Origin: Verrucomicrobiota bacterium
GTDB lineage: Bacteria; Verrucomicrobiota; Verrucomicrobiia; Opitutales; Opitutaceae
Reading direction: 5' to 3'
NCBI GenBank assembly: GCA_016222805.1
Contig: JACRQG010000041.1
Coordinates: forward strand, 1 to 64,000
DNA length: 64,000 bases
The position numbers and the translations under genes were made by a program. Positions within the stretch are counted from its first letter, which is position 1. Every line of letters begins with the position of its first letter. Shown piece by piece: positions 63,475 through 64,000 of this stretch. The notes under the pieces are model-generated. The model did not search any database and had not been told where the DNA came from. It saw nothing but the letters and a program-made list of their open reading frames with translations.

Positions 63475-64000
63475 CTAGCCCTTGGGGGCCGCTGTGCGTT
63501 CCGGCGTCTCTCCGCTGCCATCGCCCATGCGGCGGCGGATGAAATCCACCTCCGGCCCATCCGCGCGCACCTTCACGGTGGTCTGCCGCGAGGCCTCCTG
63601 GCCCATGAAGTCCACCGTCGCCGAGGCGATGATCGGCAGGTACTTTCTCAGGTCCTTGCTCTCGTCCTCGGTGCTCGCGTGGATGCTCCAGAGTTCCGTC
63701 GGCGGACGACCCTCGGTCGCCGGCTTGTTCTCCCGCGCCGAAATCTTGAGGTACTTTTCGTACACGGTCACCCGCCGCTGCACCTCATCGTACCCGATGA
63801 CTTCGGAGCGGGGAGGTTCGTATACCGCCACCGTGCGATAGCTCGTGTTGCCGCGCGCATCCGTCACCGGCACCGATTCGTAACGCACGCCGCCGCCGAC
63901 CTGGGCGTAAACCGGCACGCTCACGCGCTCGATCTTGGAGCGGGGAGCCTCCATCCCGTAGTCCAGCTCGATCACCATGTCGGCGCGCTCCGGAGTCGGC
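63475..64000 (-). CDS. Hypothetical protein, possibly DUF4136-like (5' end outside window)
   Basis: About 175 residues visible; the frame is open through the right edge ('PTPERADMVIELDYGMEAPR'), so the N-terminus is missing and the internal Met at 63978 is not the true start. Features: 'ADMVIELDYGMEAPRSKIER', 'EVQRRVTVYEKYLKISARE', 'YLPIIASATVDFMGQEA' and a polar, Asp/Gly-rich end. The 'AD-V-DYG' start resembles DUF4136-type lipoproteins, but this is uncertain. Strand and third-codon bias support coding. Confidence 0.6.
   Translation of the reverse strand, partial: PTPERADMVIELDYGMEAPRSKIERVSVPVYAQVGGGVRYESVPVTDARGNTSYRTVAVYEPPRSEVIGYDEVQRRVTVYEKYLKISARENKPATEGRPPTELWSIHASTEDESKDLRKYLPIIASATVDFMGQEASRQTTVKVRADGPEVDFIRRRMGDGSGETPERTAAPKG

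Noticed and set aside
1-64000. CRISPR arrays, insertion sequences, prophage, attachment sites or origin
   Set aside because: No regularly spaced repeats, transposase or phage-like proteins, or dnaA-box clusters were seen; the tRNA-Arg has no integrase next to it and no repeated 3' end that I could find.

Overview
The window is a chromosomal stretch of a GC-rich, diderm (Gram-negative type) bacterium. Codon third positions are mostly G or C, genes are tightly packed, and there is no phage, plasmid, insertion-sequence or CRISPR signature. Lipid A genes (lpxI), an exopolysaccharide export system, outer-membrane barrels, Tat-exported sugar-isomerase-like and phosphoesterase proteins, a GH78 rhamnosidase, FabV and a SufT-type protein together suggest Verrucomicrobiota, most likely an Opitutales-like lineage. 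That placement is inference from gene content; no rRNA is present. Nearly all genes are single-copy housekeeping or envelope genes. The longest stretch without a called gene is 45968-46265 (298 bp), and it holds regulatory signals.

Layout, left to right. 1-4388: 3' part of an exopolysaccharide operon (outer-membrane barrel, Wza-like export protein, Wzc-like tyrosine autokinase) running directly into lpxI. 4450-10077: bifunctional-nuclease-domain protein, dihydrouridine synthase, sufT, sppA and a large highly conserved orphan. 10078-11093: a small low-density island with hairpins, a small membrane protein and a divergent HTH regulator whose start codon lies in a perfect inverted repeat. 11094-17376: gmhA, cyclophilin, a TPR metallopeptidase-like protein with a coupled hydrolase, alanine dehydrogenase, DHFR and a gamma-carbonic-anhydrase-like protein. 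17445-19355: a three-gene ydbH-ynbE-ydbL unit for lipid traffic between the membranes. 19377-26797: glycogen phosphorylase, mutL, an MFS transporter and argH. 26887-34383: OsmC, tRNA-Arg(TCT), GH78 rhamnosidase, M14 carboxypeptidase, a tandem adenylate kinase and a PQQ-type propeller protein. 34521-45967: sugar isomerase-like protein, stand-alone receiver, EamA transporter, TPR protein, glmM-trpD, uppP, fabV, dtd and an S9 peptidase.

45968-46543 carries a small 68-codon gene with a textbook sigma-54 (-24/-12) promoter, an upstream inverted repeat at enhancer distance and a strong intrinsic terminator. 46560-53236: SDR, inositol-phosphatase-family enzyme, FmdB-like protein, dinB, a 25-residue membrane microprotein candidate, yebC, metallophosphoesterase plus esterase, and a small membrane protein. 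53353-56217: uvrA. 56463-63351: a DUF1302-DUF1329-YCF48-RND operon whose RND transporter is cut off after its eighth membrane segment and runs into a second stand-alone receiver. A partial reverse-strand gene ends the window.

The envelope is the common theme. EPS export, LpxI (lipid A), GmhA (LPS heptose), GlmM (UDP-GlcNAc), UppP (undecaprenyl carrier), the YdbH/YnbE/YdbL set and the DUF1302/RND operon all serve the cell surface. DNA repair (mutL, dinB, uvrA) is the second theme. The observations most worth following are the sigma-54 small gene, the miniature YdbH bridge, the adenylate kinase fused to a degenerate copy of itself, the truncated RND transporter and the self-operator HTH gene.
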